DNA from: Candidatus Fokinia solitaria | GTDB lineage: Bacteria > Pseudomonadota > Alphaproteobacteria > Rickettsiales > Midichloriaceae | Length of the DNA stretch: 64,000 nucleotides | Direction: 5' to 3' | Assembly (NCBI GenBank): GCA_943325105.2 | Contig: CALPOD020000002.1 | Location: 1 to 64,000, forward strand | In this document: piece by piece, positions 26,197-35,790 of the stretch | Position numbering within the stretch: position 1 is the stretch's first letter | Layout: each line of letters begins with the position of its first letter | The notes under the pieces: model-generated | What the model was told of the DNA's origin: nothing | The model's input: only the letters and a program-made list of their open reading frames with translations | Databases searched by the model: none | Program-made: the position numbers and the translations under genes

Positions 26197-26805
26197 ATGA
26201 GGTTTCATTCAATTCCTGAAATACTAACTGATGTTAAGCAAGGTAAAATCGTTATATTATTAGATAACGAAAGGGAACACGAAGGAGATATGATAGTAGC
26301 CGCAGAGTTTGCTACGCCTGAAAATATAGGTTTTATGATGAAATATGGGTGTGGAATAATCTGTATGCCAATCACAAAGCAAATAGCTGACAAATTTAAA
26401 CTTGATCTCTTCCCAAGAAGAAATTGCAATGATTTACATGACTGTTTCAATACAATCTCAGTAGATGCAAAGGGTGTTGGTGGTATTTCTGCTAATGATA
26501 GATCTAAATCCATAATGACATTTGTCTCTAATGAGTCTACGATAGATGATATTAAAACTCCAGGACACCTTTTTCCATTAATAGCTAAAAATGCAGGTGT
26601 ATTAGAAAGACCTGGTCATACAGAAGCATCAGTTGATCTTGCAATTCTAGCTGGACTAAAACCAGCTGCAGCATTGGTTGAGGTTATGAATTCAGATAAG
26701 AATATGCCTGCAAATAATGAAGAACTAATGTCTTTTTCATCTGAGCATCAAATCAAAATTTCAACAATAAAAGAATTGATTAAATATAGAAAATCTCTGC
26801 TATAA
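26197..26805 (+). CDS. ribB: 3,4-dihydroxy-2-butanone 4-phosphate synthase
   Basis: Converts ribulose 5-phosphate to the four-carbon precursor of riboflavin. Seen: the metal-binding DNEREHEGDMIVAAEF (23-38), GGISANDRSKS and the RPGHTEASVDLAILAGLKPAA block. Length (202) is that of the stand-alone RibB, without a GTP cyclohydrolase II domain. The motif ISANDRSKS is a slightly divergent form of ISAADRATT. dsbD-like follows 36 bases later. Confidence 0.93.
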   Translation: MRFHSIPEILTDVKQGKIVILLDNEREHEGDMIVAAEFATPENIGFMMKYGCGIICMPITKQIADKFKLDLFPRRNCNDLHDCFNTISVDAKGVGGISANDRSKSIMTFVSNESTIDDIKTPGHLFPLIAKNAGVLERPGHTEASVDLAILAGLKPAAALVEVMNSDKNMPANNEELMSFSSEHQIKISTIKELIKYRKSLL

Positions 26806-26841
26806 TTACTTAGCAAAGTTCTTTTCTATTCTAAATATTCA

Positions 26842-28470
26842 ATGAGATTAATTATTCTATCAATTGTAAATCTTCTACTTGTTTATTTCTCAGCTTTTGC
26901 AGATACATTACCTGTAAAAGCAGATGTTATTTGCGATAAATCAGGGTCAAATAACCAATTTAAATGTAATTTAAATCTTGATGTTAAAGATGGGTGGAAA
27001 GTTTATTTTCATGATGAAGATAATGAGTCATTACTGAATTTCAAACTGAATACTGAAATCAGTAGAAATATTGACAATATTCTTATAAATTGGCTTGATT
27101 CAGAAAAATATTATGACAAATCAGCAGGTATTTATTATTATGTTCCGAAGTCTAATATTCCATTTATTGTTTTTAATTCAGAAGATGATTATAAATTAGT
27201 TCTAAATCTAACATATTCAGCATGTAGTATATCTGAAGGATATTGCTCAATATTTAAAGAGCAAATAACTCATAAAGATAATGTAAAATCATATAAACAA
27301 AGTTTTATATACATACTTTTAAGTGCTATCCTTGGTGGTATAATATTGAATTTTATGCCATGTATACTACCAGTGATTTTAATGAAAGTTGTCTACATAT
27401 CAAAAAAATCACATATTATTTCAAATAATGTGAAGAAAGAAATGTTTGCAATATTCTTAGGAATTATTTTCTCATTTTTATTGCTTGCAGGCATAACTAT
27501 ACTTATGAAATCACTTGGGAGTATAGTCGGATGGGGAATACATTTTCAACAACCTGTTTTTGTTGGGATTTTAGCTTTTATAACTGGGATTTCTGCAATT
27601 AACATGTGTGGACTCTTTGAATTAAGAACTCCAGATTTTATTCAAAGAATTTTTGATAAAGTTGAAAAGAAACATACTAATTTGATTGTAGATTTTCTAC
27701 ATGGAGTTTTTATAGTATTGCTTGCAACTCCATGCACAGCACCATTTTTAGCTACATCTGTTGCGTTCTGTTTATCTCAAGATACATCAACAATAATTTT
27801 GGTATATTTATCTATAGGAATTGGATTAGGACTCCCATATATTATTATGATTATATATCCTAAAATTATAAGTTTTATTCCTAAACCAGGGAAATGGATG
27901 GAGAAATTTAGAATAATAACAGGTATTCCATTTGCACTTACTGCAGTTTGGTTAATTTATGTGCTGTATCAGCAGACTAATAATTATTATATTTTAATTT
28001 GTATTTTAGGACTAATATTTTCTCCAATAATAAAAAATGTAAAAAGATTTTCATTAATTTTTATTTCAATTATAATATTGTTATCAACTGCAATTTACGA
28101 TGAAATAACTAGCAAAAGTGATGAGATTATATCAAATACATTTCAAATAGATAAAGTCTTAGATGAAGTAAAGCTTGGAAAGATTGTTTTGGTAAATATT
28201 ACATCTCATTGGTGCATTACATGTAAAGTAAACGAAACAGTTGTGTTAGGAGATAGTAGTGTTATTGAAAAATTAAAAGAATTAGGAGTTGTAGTTATTA
28301 CTGGAGATTATACAAGTAATTCTGATTCTATATCTGAATACATCAAGCAGAAGGATAGATCTGGTATTCCTTTAAGTGTCGTATATGGGCCAGAAGAACC
28401 TAATGGTATTGTTTTACCTGTAATTTTTAGTAAAGATGATTTATTTAGTGCAATAAAGAAAGTGAAATAG
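26842..28470 (+). CDS. dsbD: Thiol:disulfide interchange protein, DsbD-like
   Basis: Carries electrons from cytoplasmic thioredoxin across the inner membrane to periplasmic proteins. Order of parts: signal peptide (1-20), N-terminal periplasmic domain with Cys residues near YSACSISEGYCS, an eight-helix CcdA-like core with the paired cysteines in FMPCILPV (about 170-177) and TPCTAPF (about 296-302), and a C-terminal thioredoxin-like domain with HWCITCK (about 456-462). At 542 residues it is near the E. coli length (565). Confidence 0.88.
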   Translation: MRLIILSIVNLLLVYFSAFADTLPVKADVICDKSGSNNQFKCNLNLDVKDGWKVYFHDEDNESLLNFKLNTEISRNIDNILINWLDSEKYYDKSAGIYYYVPKSNIPFIVFNSEDDYKLVLNLTYSACSISEGYCSIFKEQITHKDNVKSYKQSFIYILLSAILGGIILNFMPCILPVILMKVVYISKKSHIISNNVKKEMFAIFLGIIFSFLLLAGITILMKSLGSIVGWGIHFQQPVFVGILAFITGISAINMCGLFELRTPDFIQRIFDKVEKKHTNLIVDFLHGVFIVLLATPCTAPFLATSVAFCLSQDTSTIILVYLSIGIGLGLPYIIMIIYPKIISFIPKPGKWMEKFRIITGIPFALTAVWLIYVLYQQTNNYYILICILGLIFSPIIKNVKRFSLIFISIIILLSTAIYDEITSKSDEIISNTFQIDKVLDEVKLGKIVLVNITSHWCITCKVNETVVLGDSSVIEKLKELGVVVITGDYTSNSDSISEYIKQKDRSGIPLSVVYGPEEPNGIVLPVIFSKDDLFSAIKKVK

Positions 28471-28485
28471 ATGTAAGATAGAGAG

Positions 28486-28968
28486 ATGGCAAAAAAAGAT
28501 ACAATTTATGATAAAAATATAGGATCACTAATAGCTAACAACAATAAAGCATATTTTGAGTATTTTATAGAAAATATATATGAAGCTGGTTTAGTACTTA
28601 AAGGTACAGAGGTTAAATCTCTTAGAAAGAGTAAACCAAGCCTTGTAGAATCACATGCTTCAAGTGATAATGGAGAGATATTTGTATATAATTTACATAT
28701 CAGCGAGTACGAACATGGTAACATTAATAATCACTATCCAAAAAGACCTAAAAAGCTTTTATTGCACAGAAGTGAGATAAAGAAGTTGATAGGTGTGATT
28801 GAAAGAAAAGGTATGACTCTTGTGCTTTTAAAAATGTATTTTAATCATAAAAATAAAGTAAAAGTTTTGTTAGGGGTTGCAAAGGGTAAAAAATTGTTTG
28901 ATAAAAGGGAATCTATCAAACAGAGAGATTGGGATAGGAATAAGGCAAAGGTTATGAAGGGTATTTAA
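28486..28968 (+). CDS. smpB: SsrA-binding protein
   Basis: Binds tmRNA and delivers it to stalled ribosomes for trans-translation. The 160 residues contain NNKAYFEYFIENIYEAGLVL, KGTEVKSLR and a C-terminal KGKKLFDKRESIKQRDW, all standard SmpB blocks. I see no ssrA gene in the window. Its stop overlaps the convergent nucleotidyltransferase gene by 4 bases. Confidence 0.96.
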   Translation: MAKKDTIYDKNIGSLIANNNKAYFEYFIENIYEAGLVLKGTEVKSLRKSKPSLVESHASSDNGEIFVYNLHISEYEHGNINNHYPKRPKKLLLHRSEIKKLIGVIERKGMTLVLLKMYFNHKNKVKVLLGVAKGKKLFDKRESIKQRDWDRNKAKVMKGI

Positions 28969-29684
28969 CTTTTTTTGCTGGAATAACCATCCCAAAGTAA
29001 ACCTCCATACCTCAAAAGAATCTTTTGTACCAATAGCTCTAGCCTACAGGTTTTTCCATTCCGAAATACCTCTGAAAAAGCATCACTGAATTCTTTTGCA
29101 AGGATTTCATCTTCATCTGATAAATAACGGATCAGATTTTTACCACTAGCACACCATTTTCCTTGTGCTCTAAAGTAAAATTGACCTAATGCCTCAAGCA
29201 GCCATGCTGAAGATGTCATCTGTTCCTCATATGAAGCTGGGTATTTAATATCATCTAAAGCATCTGTAATAAGAAATCTTTCCCTGTCAATTTGATCTTT
29301 ATCCCATAAAGATGGGCCTAAATCTATAGATTTTTGAGCAATGCACTTAACTCTTTGAGTAAATTCACTTTTGTCTAGAATTTCATCTCCATTGATAATC
29401 ATATAAGCTAGTCCTGTAATACCATTCCCAATTCTTGATTCTTCAAAAAAATAACTCAGTGTATCAAAATCATGGATAAATGTATCAATAGGCCAACCAC
29501 CATAGATAAATGCTTCACGATAAGCATTTGGAAGTGATTCAAACACAATGATTAAATCTAGATCGGAGCTCTCTGTAAATTGGTTTTTATTAACAGATCC
29601 TGCCCAAATAACACTCTTAGCTTGAGGATATCTTTTTGATATTAGTTTTTTAACAGTGAGCAGTGGATTTTGTTTTTCGATCAT
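28965..29684 (-). CDS. Nucleotidyltransferase-domain protein
   Basis: A Pol-beta-type nucleotidyltransferase domain is visible at the N-terminus as WAGSVNKNQFTESSDLDLI (about 27-45), matching GSx10DxD. The remaining about 190 residues are helical, without further recognised motifs. Enzymes with this fold transfer nucleotides to antibiotics, proteins or RNA; the substrate is unknown. It ends 4 bases inside smpB and starts 14 bases after tolB on the same strand. It may be an acquired gene. Confidence 0.7.
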   Translation of the reverse strand: MIEKQNPLLTVKKLISKRYPQAKSVIWAGSVNKNQFTESSDLDLIIVFESLPNAYREAFIYGGWPIDTFIHDFDTLSYFFEESRIGNGITGLAYMIINGDEILDKSEFTQRVKCIAQKSIDLGPSLWDKDQIDRERFLITDALDDIKYPASYEEQMTSSAWLLEALGQFYFRAQGKWCASGKNLIRYLSDEDEILAKEFSDAFSEVFRNGKTCRLELLVQKILLRYGGLLWDGYSSKKS

Positions 29685-29698
29685 AAATTATAAACTAC

Positions 29699-31000
29699 CT
29701 ACTGTAATAATCTAGACCATGCAGGGTCAGATGAATTTCCTGGGGTCTTTACACGCCTTTCATTATATCCAGTGATATCAACCTTATGGATATAGTTTTG
29801 ACCGTTTCTAAACTCACGTGAGAACATTATAACTCTTCCATTTGGAGCCCAGGTAGGACCTTCATCTAACCAGCTTGTTGTTAACATTCTTTCACCACTG
29901 CCATCAGGTCTCATCACACCTATATAAAAATTACCTTTCTGAAACTTTGTGAATGCAATAAAGTCTCCTCTAGGTGACCAAACTGGATCAGCATAATTAC
30001 CTCCTCTATTACTTATTTTATGTACATTAGATCCATCTCTATTCATTACATAAAGATTTCTTCCACCGCTTCTATCTGAGTTAAATACTATATACTTGCC
30101 ATCTGGTGAGTATGAAGGAGATGTGCTGATAGTACCTTTAATGCCTGTCAAGAGCTTCATAGTACTACTTCTGAGATTTACTTCATATATTGATGTTGTA
30201 CCATTGCGAGCTATAGACATTATTAGATAATTTCCATCAGGTGAAAACCTTGGTGCGAATGACATTCCTTTGAAATTTCCAACTAATTTCTTAGAACCAG
30301 TTGATAAATCAAATAAGAAAACCTGCGGGATATTATTTGTATATGAAAGGTATGCCACTCTATGACTTGATGGGTCAAATCTAGGAGTTAGAGCCATCTT
30401 TCTGCCATCACTTAGAATTTGTACATTACCACCATCTTGATCCATGATAGCTAGCTTCTTTACTTTCTTTTTTCCTGAACCAGACTCCATAATGAAGACA
30501 ACTTTCGAGTCAAAATATCCTTGTTCACCTGTGAGATTTGTATATATTTTATCTGCTATTTTATGTGCTGCTCTGCTCCAACCTCCCTTCTTAACTTTAT
30601 AAGTTAATCCATCAACTAAACTCTGTCCATAAGGGTCCCAAATTTTCACTGATATTTTAATTTCATCTCCTGAAGTCGATTCTATTTGCCCAGTTACAAG
30701 AACAGTAGCGCTAATTTTTCTCCAGTTTGAGAAATTTGGTTGCTGTGTAAAGTTATGTTGTTCTAAGAATGCTTTTTTATCAATTAATTTGAATAATCCA
30801 GATCCTTCTAAATCATTTGCAATAGTTGTAAAAAGTTTTTGTCCAATATCACTCTCATTGCCTGAAAAATCAGTTATAGCTATTGGCATTGGGTCTATTT
30901 GACCTTGTGTAATATCTATTTTAACTAATGCGTGTGTTAAGTTAAAATTTATGCATATTAAGAGAATAAAGGATAATATTAAATTCCTAATTTGATACAT
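29699..31000 (-). CDS. tolB: Tol-Pal system protein TolB
   Basis: Periplasmic beta-propeller protein of the Tol-Pal envelope system. The signal peptide covers about 1-24 (cut after THA). An N-terminal alpha/beta domain (PIAITDF, then FKLIDKKAF) is followed by five or six PD40 repeats such as TPRFDPSSHRVAYLSY, APRFSPDGNYLIMS, SPSYSPDGKYIVFNS and DPVWSPRGDFIAFT. Length 433 is normal. It is divergent from trmB. Other tol genes are not seen here. Confidence 0.95.
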   Translation of the reverse strand: MYQIRNLILSFILLICINFNLTHALVKIDITQGQIDPMPIAITDFSGNESDIGQKLFTTIANDLEGSGLFKLIDKKAFLEQHNFTQQPNFSNWRKISATVLVTGQIESTSGDEIKISVKIWDPYGQSLVDGLTYKVKKGGWSRAAHKIADKIYTNLTGEQGYFDSKVVFIMESGSGKKKVKKLAIMDQDGGNVQILSDGRKMALTPRFDPSSHRVAYLSYTNNIPQVFLFDLSTGSKKLVGNFKGMSFAPRFSPDGNYLIMSIARNGTTSIYEVNLRSSTMKLLTGIKGTISTSPSYSPDGKYIVFNSDRSGGRNLYVMNRDGSNVHKISNRGGNYADPVWSPRGDFIAFTKFQKGNFYIGVMRPDGSGERMLTTSWLDEGPTWAPNGRVIMFSREFRNGQNYIHKVDITGYNERRVKTPGNSSDPAWSRLLQ

Positions 31001-31082
31001 ATTTAAGTTTTATTAATTATGAATTTTAAATAATAAGTATTATATACTATACAAAGTAATTTTTATAACAAAAGTCAATACA

Positions 31083-31730
31083 ATGGAGCAAAATAAATAT
31101 TTAAGATCCTTCGGAAGGACTAAAGGTCATAAATTAAGTAAGAATCAGGAAGAAATAATTGATGGATTTTTACCAAAAATCAGACCTACTAAGAATATTT
31201 TAAAATCAAAAAACATAGTTTTAGAAATAGGATTTGGTGCAGGAGAACATATAATACAATTGATTGATGAAAGAGTAGATAAAGATCAAGTTATAATAGG
31301 TTGTGAGCCATATATAAATGGAGCTGTTAAAGTATTAAAATATATAGAAGAAAACAATATACAAAATGTTTTTATATTTGATGGAGATGCTAGGGATTTA
31401 TTAGATGATATAGAATCAATTGCAAAATGTTATATTTTATTTCCAGATCCTTGGCCTAAAAAACGCCATAATAAAAGAAGAATTATCAATACTGATACAA
31501 TAAATGCGATTAATTCAAAGCTGGTAGTTGATGGAAAAATAACGATTGCTACAGATCATGATGGATATTCAGAATGGATAAAAGAAGTTTTAAGCTCATT
31601 AAAATATGATTATAAAGAACTCAAAACAGTTGAAGAATGCAGATCAAATGGGATTCTTACAAGATATTGCAAGAAAGCACTTGATTCTGGATTAAAAATT
31701 AAAGTATTGAAAATGATTCATCGCTGTTGA
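31083..31730 (+). CDS. trmB: tRNA (guanine46-N7)-methyltransferase
   Basis: Methylates G46 in the variable loop of tRNAs. Seen: LRSFGRTKGH at the N-terminus, the SAM loop LEIGFGAGEH (about 50-59) and the TrmB hallmark FPDPWPKKRHNKRR (about 120-133). Length (215) is normal. Its 3' end overlaps the convergent unknown gene by 32 bases, so the two C-termini share DNA. Confidence 0.94.
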   Translation: MEQNKYLRSFGRTKGHKLSKNQEEIIDGFLPKIRPTKNILKSKNIVLEIGFGAGEHIIQLIDERVDKDQVIIGCEPYINGAVKVLKYIEENNIQNVFIFDGDARDLLDDIESIAKCYILFPDPWPKKRHNKRRIINTDTINAINSKLVVDGKITIATDHDGYSEWIKEVLSSLKYDYKELKTVEECRSNGILTRYCKKALDSGLKIKVLKMIHRC

Positions 31731-32160
31731 TCTCATATGCATAAATATTTGTACAGTAATCTGATATACCTGTGATATCAAATATACCTTGTGCAATATT
31801 GCCACCCAAAGCAAAAAAATGCGTATTATTTGGAATATCAAAAAGTAATGTAAAAAATACCATTTCTAATTTTATAATACTATCAATATTAAATTGAGTA
31901 ACATTATATTTTTTCATTTCTGTAACCTTTGTGTTGTAAGTATTTCCTTCATCATCAGTTGTAAGAACTTGTTTTGTTTTTACTAATGTTTTTTGACGTG
32001 GTATCATGTCATATATTGCTGATGCAAGATTTAATCCTATGAATGTTGTGTTAAAAGCTCCTGAAGAAAATTGTATTTTTTCTTTAGAAGTTGGTTGTGA
32101 GGTAAATGTAAGTCCAGCTGCTAAACTTAAAAATGTAGTATGATGTACGTTCAAAGACAT
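31699..32160 (-). CDS. Unknown protein, possibly membrane-associated
   Basis: A 153-residue protein with no motif I recognise. Hydrophobic patches lie at about 8-20, 37-50, 95-107 and 115-128, separated by a polar stretch (about 53-85), so it may be a membrane or secreted protein. It converges on trmB and overlaps it by 32 bases. It lacks a Shine-Dalgarno; a TTTA-repeat tract lies just upstream of the start. It could be a lineage-specific gene or, less likely, a spurious frame. Confidence 0.5.
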   Translation of the reverse strand: MSLNVHHTTFLSLAAGLTFTSQPTSKEKIQFSSGAFNTTFIGLNLASAIYDMIPRQKTLVKTKQVLTTDDEGNTYNTKVTEMKKYNVTQFNIDSIIKLEMVFFTLLFDIPNNTHFFALGGNIAQGIFDITGISDYCTNIYAYEINSDESFSIL

Positions 32161-32331
32161 AGTTTTATTTATTTATTTATTTGTTTTTTGGTTGCTTGTT
32201 CAAAAGCTTAAAATCATCATATACTTTAAACATTAAATATATATTACAGGACTTTACAAAAGCTAGTTTTTAATAAAAACAAATAGTTTAGTTATATTAC
32301 TAACTCACTAACTATAAGTCGACTAATTGCT

Positions 32332-32359
32332 ATAGATCGATGAATCGACCTATGTTTTT
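32332..32359 (+). terminator. Hairpin with T-run upstream of tatD
   Basis: Arms ATAGATCGAT (32332-32341) and ATCGACCTAT (32344-32353) pair with one mismatch and are followed by TTTTT at 32355-32359. It looks like a forward terminator, yet no forward gene ends nearby (trmB stops 600 bases upstream). A palindrome AGTCGACT lies just before it. The rest of the gap at 32161-32402 shows only AT-rich DNA. Confidence 0.35.
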
Positions 32360-32402
32360 ACATATTTTTTTTCTAATGCTAAAATCAAAATAAAAAGGTA
32401 TT

Positions 32403-33203
32403 ATGAAAAACTATTTAGTTGATAGCCACTGTCACTTGAATTATGAAGGGCTATATGAAAATCTAGATCAGATAGTTTCTGAAGCAGGAATAGCTGGTGT
32501 TGGAATCATGCAAACAATCTGTACAAAAATCAGTGAAGTAGATGTTTTGAAGTCTATTGCAACAAAGTATTCAAATATTTTTTACTCAGTTGGAGTGCAT
32601 CCACTCTATGTTAGTGAGTCACAGATAGTTTCAGTGGAGGAGATAGTTTTATTATCAAAAAATGATTTAAAGATATCAGGCTTTGGTGAAACAGGTTTAG
32701 ATTATTATAGAGAATCTGATAGCAATATATTAAAAATTCAGCAAAAAAGTTTTGAGAATCATATAGTTGCTGCACAAATAACTGGATTACCTGTCGTAAT
32801 ACATACTAGAGATGCTGAAGAAGATACTTACTCTATACTTGATAGGCAAATGCAAGAAAAAGAATTCTCAGGTGTCTTACATTGCTTTACAGGTTCATAT
32901 GATTTAGCTAAAAAAGCTGTTGACTTAGGATTATATATATCTGCATCTGGAATCATTACATTTAAGAATGCAGAAGATATAAGAGATGTATTCAAGAAGT
33001 TGCCTATAGATAAGATTCTTATAGAAACAGATTCTCCGTACTTAGCTCCTATACCATATAGAGGACATGTAAATAAACCTGCATACATTGAAGAGGTAGC
33101 GAAGAAAATAGCTGAGATAAAAGATTTGAGTTATGAGGAGGTGGTCGCTTCTACTACTAGAAATTTCCACAACCTTTTTAAAAGAGTAAAGCTCAATAAT
33201 TAA
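32403..33203 (+). CDS. tatD: TatD-family metal-dependent deoxyribonuclease
   Basis: TIM-barrel metallohydrolase of the TatD family, implicated in DNA repair as a 3'-5' exonuclease. Metal-site motifs seen: DSHCHLNY (7-14), GFGETGLDYY (about 94-103), VVIHTRDAEED (about 126-136), LHCFTGS (about 160-166) and IETDSPYLAP (about 209-218). Length (266) is normal. Its stop overlaps that of the convergent rpsB by 4 bases. Confidence 0.94.
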   Translation: MKNYLVDSHCHLNYEGLYENLDQIVSEAGIAGVGIMQTICTKISEVDVLKSIATKYSNIFYSVGVHPLYVSESQIVSVEEIVLLSKNDLKISGFGETGLDYYRESDSNILKIQQKSFENHIVAAQITGLPVVIHTRDAEEDTYSILDRQMQEKEFSGVLHCFTGSYDLAKKAVDLGLYISASGIITFKNAEDIRDVFKKLPIDKILIETDSPYLAPIPYRGHVNKPAYIEEVAKKIAEIKDLSYEEVVASTTRNFHNLFKRVKLNN

Positions 33204-34060
33204 GCACTTGCAGTTGGTGCTTTTTTACTTGCTTTGAGTCTTGATATGTTATTGTTAGGCTTATTATTGGTATTAGTATTTGTACTACTGCGATTCTTCT
33301 TACTTGCTAAGTCTCTGATTATAGAAATATCAGTTCCTTCATCTATGTCTGTGATGTTTGCAGCAGCAAGAGCTTCATGTGTACCAGCAAGTGATGCTTC
33401 AGCAGCAAGTGTTAAGAATAACTCAATTGACTTACGCGCATCATCATTTCCAGGAATAATATGATCAATATCTGTTGGATTACTGTTGGTGTCTACAATA
33501 GCACAGACTTCTATACCCATTTTATTTGCTTCTATGATCGCACCACGATGTTTCTGAGCATCAACTACGAAAATCATATCAGGGAGTCCGCCCATTGTTT
33601 TGATGCCACCTAGGACCGACTCTAGTTTGTCATATTTTCTTTGTAAGATTAACTTCTCCTTCTTTTTGAAAGCTGAGTCATCTTGTTTTAAAAGAGTCTC
33701 ATACTCTTCCATTCTTTTGACAGATGCAGAAACTGTTTGCCAGTTGCTCAGCATACCTCCTAACCATCTCTTATTGATATAGTATTGTCCACATCTTGAA
33801 ACTTGTTCTTTTACTATATCTGCTGAGTTTTTCTTTGTTGAAACGAATAAAATACGTCCATTTCTTGCTGCTAAAGCTTTAATTACAAACAGCGCTCTAT
33901 CAAGCATTAAGGCTGTCTGTTCTAGATCTATTATGTGTACCTTGTTTTTGATACCATAGATGTATTGAGCCATTTTAGGGTTCCATCTATTTTTTTTGTG
34001 TCCATAGTGTACTCCATTTTCAAGGAGTGTCTTTATTGTAAAGAGTTTTTGATAAAACAT
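33200..34060 (-). CDS. rpsB: 30S ribosomal protein S2
   Basis: Small-subunit protein S2. The N-terminal LLENGVHYGHKKNRWNPKM, RWLGGMLSNW, GGLPDMIFVVDAQKH and VDTNSNPTDIDHIIPGNDDA are diagnostic. The C-terminus has a low-complexity basic/Asn-Thr tail (about 255-286) seen in some rickettsial S2 proteins. tsf, normally the next gene, is about 8 kb away here, although on the same strand. Confidence 0.97.
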   Translation of the reverse strand: MFYQKLFTIKTLLENGVHYGHKKNRWNPKMAQYIYGIKNKVHIIDLEQTALMLDRALFVIKALAARNGRILFVSTKKNSADIVKEQVSRCGQYYINKRWLGGMLSNWQTVSASVKRMEEYETLLKQDDSAFKKKEKLILQRKYDKLESVLGGIKTMGGLPDMIFVVDAQKHRGAIIEANKMGIEVCAIVDTNSNPTDIDHIIPGNDDARKSIELFLTLAAEASLAGTHEALAAANITDIDEGTDISIIRDLASKKNRSSTNTNTNNKPNNNISRLKASKKAPTASA

Positions 34061-34156
34061 TTTAAATTATATTTTTTTGGTTAAGCCTCTACAAGCTTGC
34101 TATATTTTTCTGATATAACACCAAAATTTGCTTGTATGCGACATTATTGTTTAAGT

Positions 34157-34426
34157 TTATTTTTGCTCAGTATGTTTTAACATACTACATAGTCTACTGA
34201 CTTTACGAGCAGCCGTGTTAAGGTGATAAACTCCTTTACTAACACTTCTCATTAACTCTGATTCAGCTTTTCTAAATGCAGAGGTTGCTGTTTCAACGTT
34301 CTGAGTCTTTAAAGCATTTTTGAAGTGAGTGATAAAAGTTTTTACACGACTTCTAATCTTACTATTTCTAGAAGCCTTTTTTACTGATTGTCTATGAGCT
34401 TTTTCAGCTGATTTATGATTTGCCAT
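34157..34426 (-). CDS. rpsT: 30S ribosomal protein S20
   Basis: Small basic helical protein of the 30S subunit, binding 16S rRNA. The 89 residues open with MANHKSAEKAHRQSVKKASR and end with GVYHLNTAARKVSRLC, the expected S20 pattern. It follows rpsD by 19 bases on the same strand and was probably transcribed with it. Confidence 0.96.
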   Translation of the reverse strand: MANHKSAEKAHRQSVKKASRNSKIRSRVKTFITHFKNALKTQNVETATSAFRKAESELMRSVSKGVYHLNTAARKVSRLCSMLKHTEQK

Positions 34427-34445
34427 TTTTTTAAAAATTTATAAA

Positions 34446-35066
34446 TTAAGCTCTTGAGTAAAATTCTATCACAAGATGTGGTTCCATTTTAACAGCATAA
34501 GGTATTTCTTCAAATGCAGGTACTTTAAGATATTTTGCAGACATATTCGGTATATTCATCTCTATATATCCTGGAATTGGTCTCTCATTTGATGAGATTG
34601 AATCAATGACTAACTTTATTTGCTTAGCTTTTTCAGTAAGCTCTATAACATCACCTGGCTTCAGAACATAACTTGGGATGTTTACTTTTTTATTATTAAC
34701 TTTTACGTGCTTGTGGTTTACAAATTGTCTCGCGGCAAAAATTGTTGGAACGAAGTTAGAGCGAAAGATAAAAGCATCTAAACGAGACTCCAATAGCCCA
34801 ACTAGATTTTCAACTGTATCGCCTCTTTTTCTTGTAGCTTCCTTATAAATACCAAAGAATTGCTTTTCAGATACATCTCCATAATGCTCTCTCATTTTTT
34901 GCTTTGCAAGACGCTGCACACCATAATCTGTAGATCTTTTATGACCACTTCTGCCATGCATACCTGGAGGGTAGTTTCTTGTATTAATGCTTGCACCTGG
35001 TCTACCCCAAAGATTTTCTCCAAGCCTCCTACAAATTTTTTCTTTACTGTTATGACGTTTTGACAC
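34446..35066 (-). CDS. rpsD: 30S ribosomal protein S4
   Basis: Primary 16S rRNA-binding protein that nucleates 30S assembly. Diagnostic segments are NYPPGMHGR, QKMREHYGDVSEKQFFGIY, RLDAFIFRSNFVPTIFAARQ and the S4 RNA-binding fold FVNHKHVKVNNKKVNIPSY. The N-terminal zinc-binding cysteine cluster is absent, as in many alphaproteobacteria. Length (206) is normal. Confidence 0.97.
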   Translation of the reverse strand: MSKRHNSKEKICRRLGENLWGRPGASINTRNYPPGMHGRSGHKRSTDYGVQRLAKQKMREHYGDVSEKQFFGIYKEATRKRGDTVENLVGLLESRLDAFIFRSNFVPTIFAARQFVNHKHVKVNNKKVNIPSYVLKPGDVIELTEKAKQIKLVIDSISSNERPIPGYIEMNIPNMSAKYLKVPAFEEIPYAVKMEPHLVIEFYSRA

Positions 35067-35185
35067 TATTTACTGTTTTTTAGTTTTTATAATAAAATAT
35101 TTATGTTACAAAAGTATATATACCATTAAATACTGTTATATGTCCAGATTGTTTAACTTTATCATATAGATTTTTTTATATTGTA

Positions 35186-35677
35186 TCAGTTAGTATTGGT
35201 TGGAATATCTGCTATGACCTTATTTCCAGTAACAATTTTTTGAGATTCATTAAGTGTTTTTGAACCTAATTCCTTTTTTATTGTTTGCATATTGTGCTTT
35301 TCTGTACCAATTCTAGTAGATTGCCTTTCTATAGCAGATCCTTTTAATTTTATTGCGAATTCACATCCTTTTAATTTGTATAAAGATCTTAAATAATCAA
35401 CACGATCTGATAATGTATATTCATTCCTCATTGCATCTAATTTAACCATAGGAAGACATGGTAGAAATTTTGAAAAAACATGAGGCTGAGCACATCTTTC
35501 ATTAACATTTTTCATCCAGAACTCAGTTTCATTAATTGCATATATTATTTCCTGACAATTCAATTTTTTATCTTCTGGTTTAACTATATAGTTTTCAGGC
35601 ATATAAGATGCTTTACATCCGCATGCTGTTAAGAAAAGGCTTGTACTAGCAATGATTACCAATTTGATTAACTGCAT
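35186..35677 (-). CDS. Unknown lipoprotein
   Basis: A 163-residue protein with a type II signal sequence: basic start, hydrophobic core, and lipobox LTAC with the acylated Cys at about residue 19. Six further Cys residues in the mature part could form disulfides in the periplasm, where the DsbD-like protein would act. I recognise no domain. It is flanked by rpsD and cdsA. Confidence 0.65.
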   Translation of the reverse strand: MQLIKLVIIASTSLFLTACGCKASYMPENYIVKPEDKKLNCQEIIYAINETEFWMKNVNERCAQPHVFSKFLPCLPMVKLDAMRNEYTLSDRVDYLRSLYKLKGCEFAIKLKGSAIERQSTRIGTEKHNMQTIKKELGSKTLNESQKIVTGNKVIADIPTNTN

Positions 35678-35790
35678 CTTAAATTGTATTTTTATATTTT
35701 TTATAATTAATTTTATACACTAGATCATTATTGAAGTTGCAAGTTTATTTTACTCAACTACAATTATTTGTAAAATAATTAAATTATGTC

